Shown here one piece after another: positions 4,872 to 5,393 of a DNA stretch of 5,393 nucleotides (position 1 is the stretch's first letter; every line of letters begins with the position of its first letter). The stretch covers positions 1 to 5,393 of the forward strand of contig WHTL01000281.1 of the NCBI GenBank assembly GCA_009377735.1. The letters run 5' to 3'. A program made the translations under genes and the position numbers. The notes beneath the pieces are model-generated. The model searched no databases. It worked only from the letters and a program-made list of their open reading frames with translations, and had not been told where the DNA came from. Origin of the DNA: Acidimicrobiia bacterium (lineage in GTDB: Bacteria > Actinomycetota > Acidimicrobiia > Spongiisociales > ZC4RG35).

Positions 4872-5393
4872 CTAACCCTCTTGCGGTCGATACTTGATCG
4901 ACCTACCGGCCGCGGAGATGGTCAGCGTCGGTTCGGGACCGGGGGTCAGCAACAACTCGACATCGAGGAGGCCTTGGTCATCGGCAGCGGCAATCCATTC
5001 TGGGGGTGGTTCGGCGATTCCCTCGATAGTCACCCACAGGGTTTCGTTCATCGGTCCGATCGTCGAGATGTCCTCGTTGGTCGAGATCGTCGCCGGCCAT
5101 GGGAAGTCGGTTTCGATGAACACGGGAACGTCGACACTCCTTTCCTCCGGTTGCACAAAATCTGGGTCGGTGTCGCCATCATCGAGAACTGCCCCAGGTT
5201 GGCGGAGATCGGAATGCACCCTGGTACCACGACGGGTGTCAGGACCTGCGAATTGGGTCCATGGCGGTTCGGGAAGCCGATCCCGATCCACTGCTATTAG
5301 GTAGGTGCGCGGATTGTAGTCAGCCGTGCAGGCTTGTTCTTGTGACATGGAGACGATGTCGGCCGTGATCGCCCGCTGGCCGAATACGAGTCC
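4872..5393 (-). CDS. Protein of unknown function, C-terminal 173 residues (5' end outside window)
   Basis: The frame ends at TAG 4874-4872 and stays open to the right edge of the window, so the start lies beyond it. The internal ATG at 5348 has no ribosome site and is probably not the start, because the residues before it (GLVFGQRAITADIVSM) read on smoothly into SQEQACTADYNPRTYLIAVD. The visible part is acidic and rich in Pro and Thr, with one Cys, and has no membrane segment. Its second half looks like beta strands: VDVPVFIETDFPWPATI, ETLWVTIEGI, LLDVELLLTPG and PTLTISAAG. This would suit a secreted or surface beta-sandwich, but that is inference from pattern. I do not recognise the family. 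It converges on the lysozyme-like gene with only 24 bases between the two stops. Confidence 0.75.
   Translation of the reverse strand, partial: GLVFGQRAITADIVSMSQEQACTADYNPRTYLIAVDRDRLPEPPWTQFAGPDTRRGTRVHSDLRQPGAVLDDGDTDPDFVQPEERSVDVPVFIETDFPWPATISTNEDISTIGPMNETLWVTIEGIAEPPPEWIAAADDQGLLDVELLLTPGPEPTLTISAAGRSIKYRPQEG

Overview
The window is GC-rich bacterial DNA with compact genes and strongly GC-biased third codon positions. Thr/Pro tails of the 'STTTTLP' kind, a Cys-anchored lysozyme-like domain ending in 'GWSxxxC', and a possibly leaderless gene all point to an actinobacterium. Acidimicrobiia is my best guess. This placement is inference from protein style; there is no rRNA or other marker gene here.

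Layout. Bases 1-2935 hold a leftward three-gene run: a predicted lipoprotein (2935 to 2144), a 630-residue ABC exporter half-transporter (2113 to 221) and the start of a small uncharacterised protein that leaves the window (211 to 1). Gaps of 30 and 9 bases suggest one transcript. Diverging from it across a 94-bp gap is a rightward type II 3-dehydroquinate dehydratase gene (3030-3872). All expected active-site residues are present, and it carries about 135 unrecognised extra C-terminal residues. A 447-bp stretch (3873-4319) follows with no confident gene. It holds a possible terminator, a 50-codon candidate small ORF, an 18-bp imperfect direct repeat, a very stable 10-bp hairpin, a 27-bp imperfect palindrome and a plausible promoter. 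This leads into a membrane-anchored lysozyme/SLT-like protein (4320-4847) in which serine occupies the expected catalytic glutamate position. A leftward gene of unknown function, with its 5' end outside the window, converges on it (4872 to 5393).

How the genes work together. The lipoprotein and exporter may form an envelope export unit, but the sequence does not say what is exported. The dehydratase performs the third step of the shikimate pathway, and no other shikimate gene is adjacent. The lysozyme-like protein would sit outside the membrane and could bind or remodel cell wall, or only bind it if the Glu-to-Ser reading is right. I see no CRISPR array, tRNA, rRNA, intact insertion sequence or phage gene. 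The features most worth following are the dehydratase C-terminal extension, the apparent loss of the catalytic residue in the lysozyme-like protein, and the structured DNA/RNA upstream of that gene.
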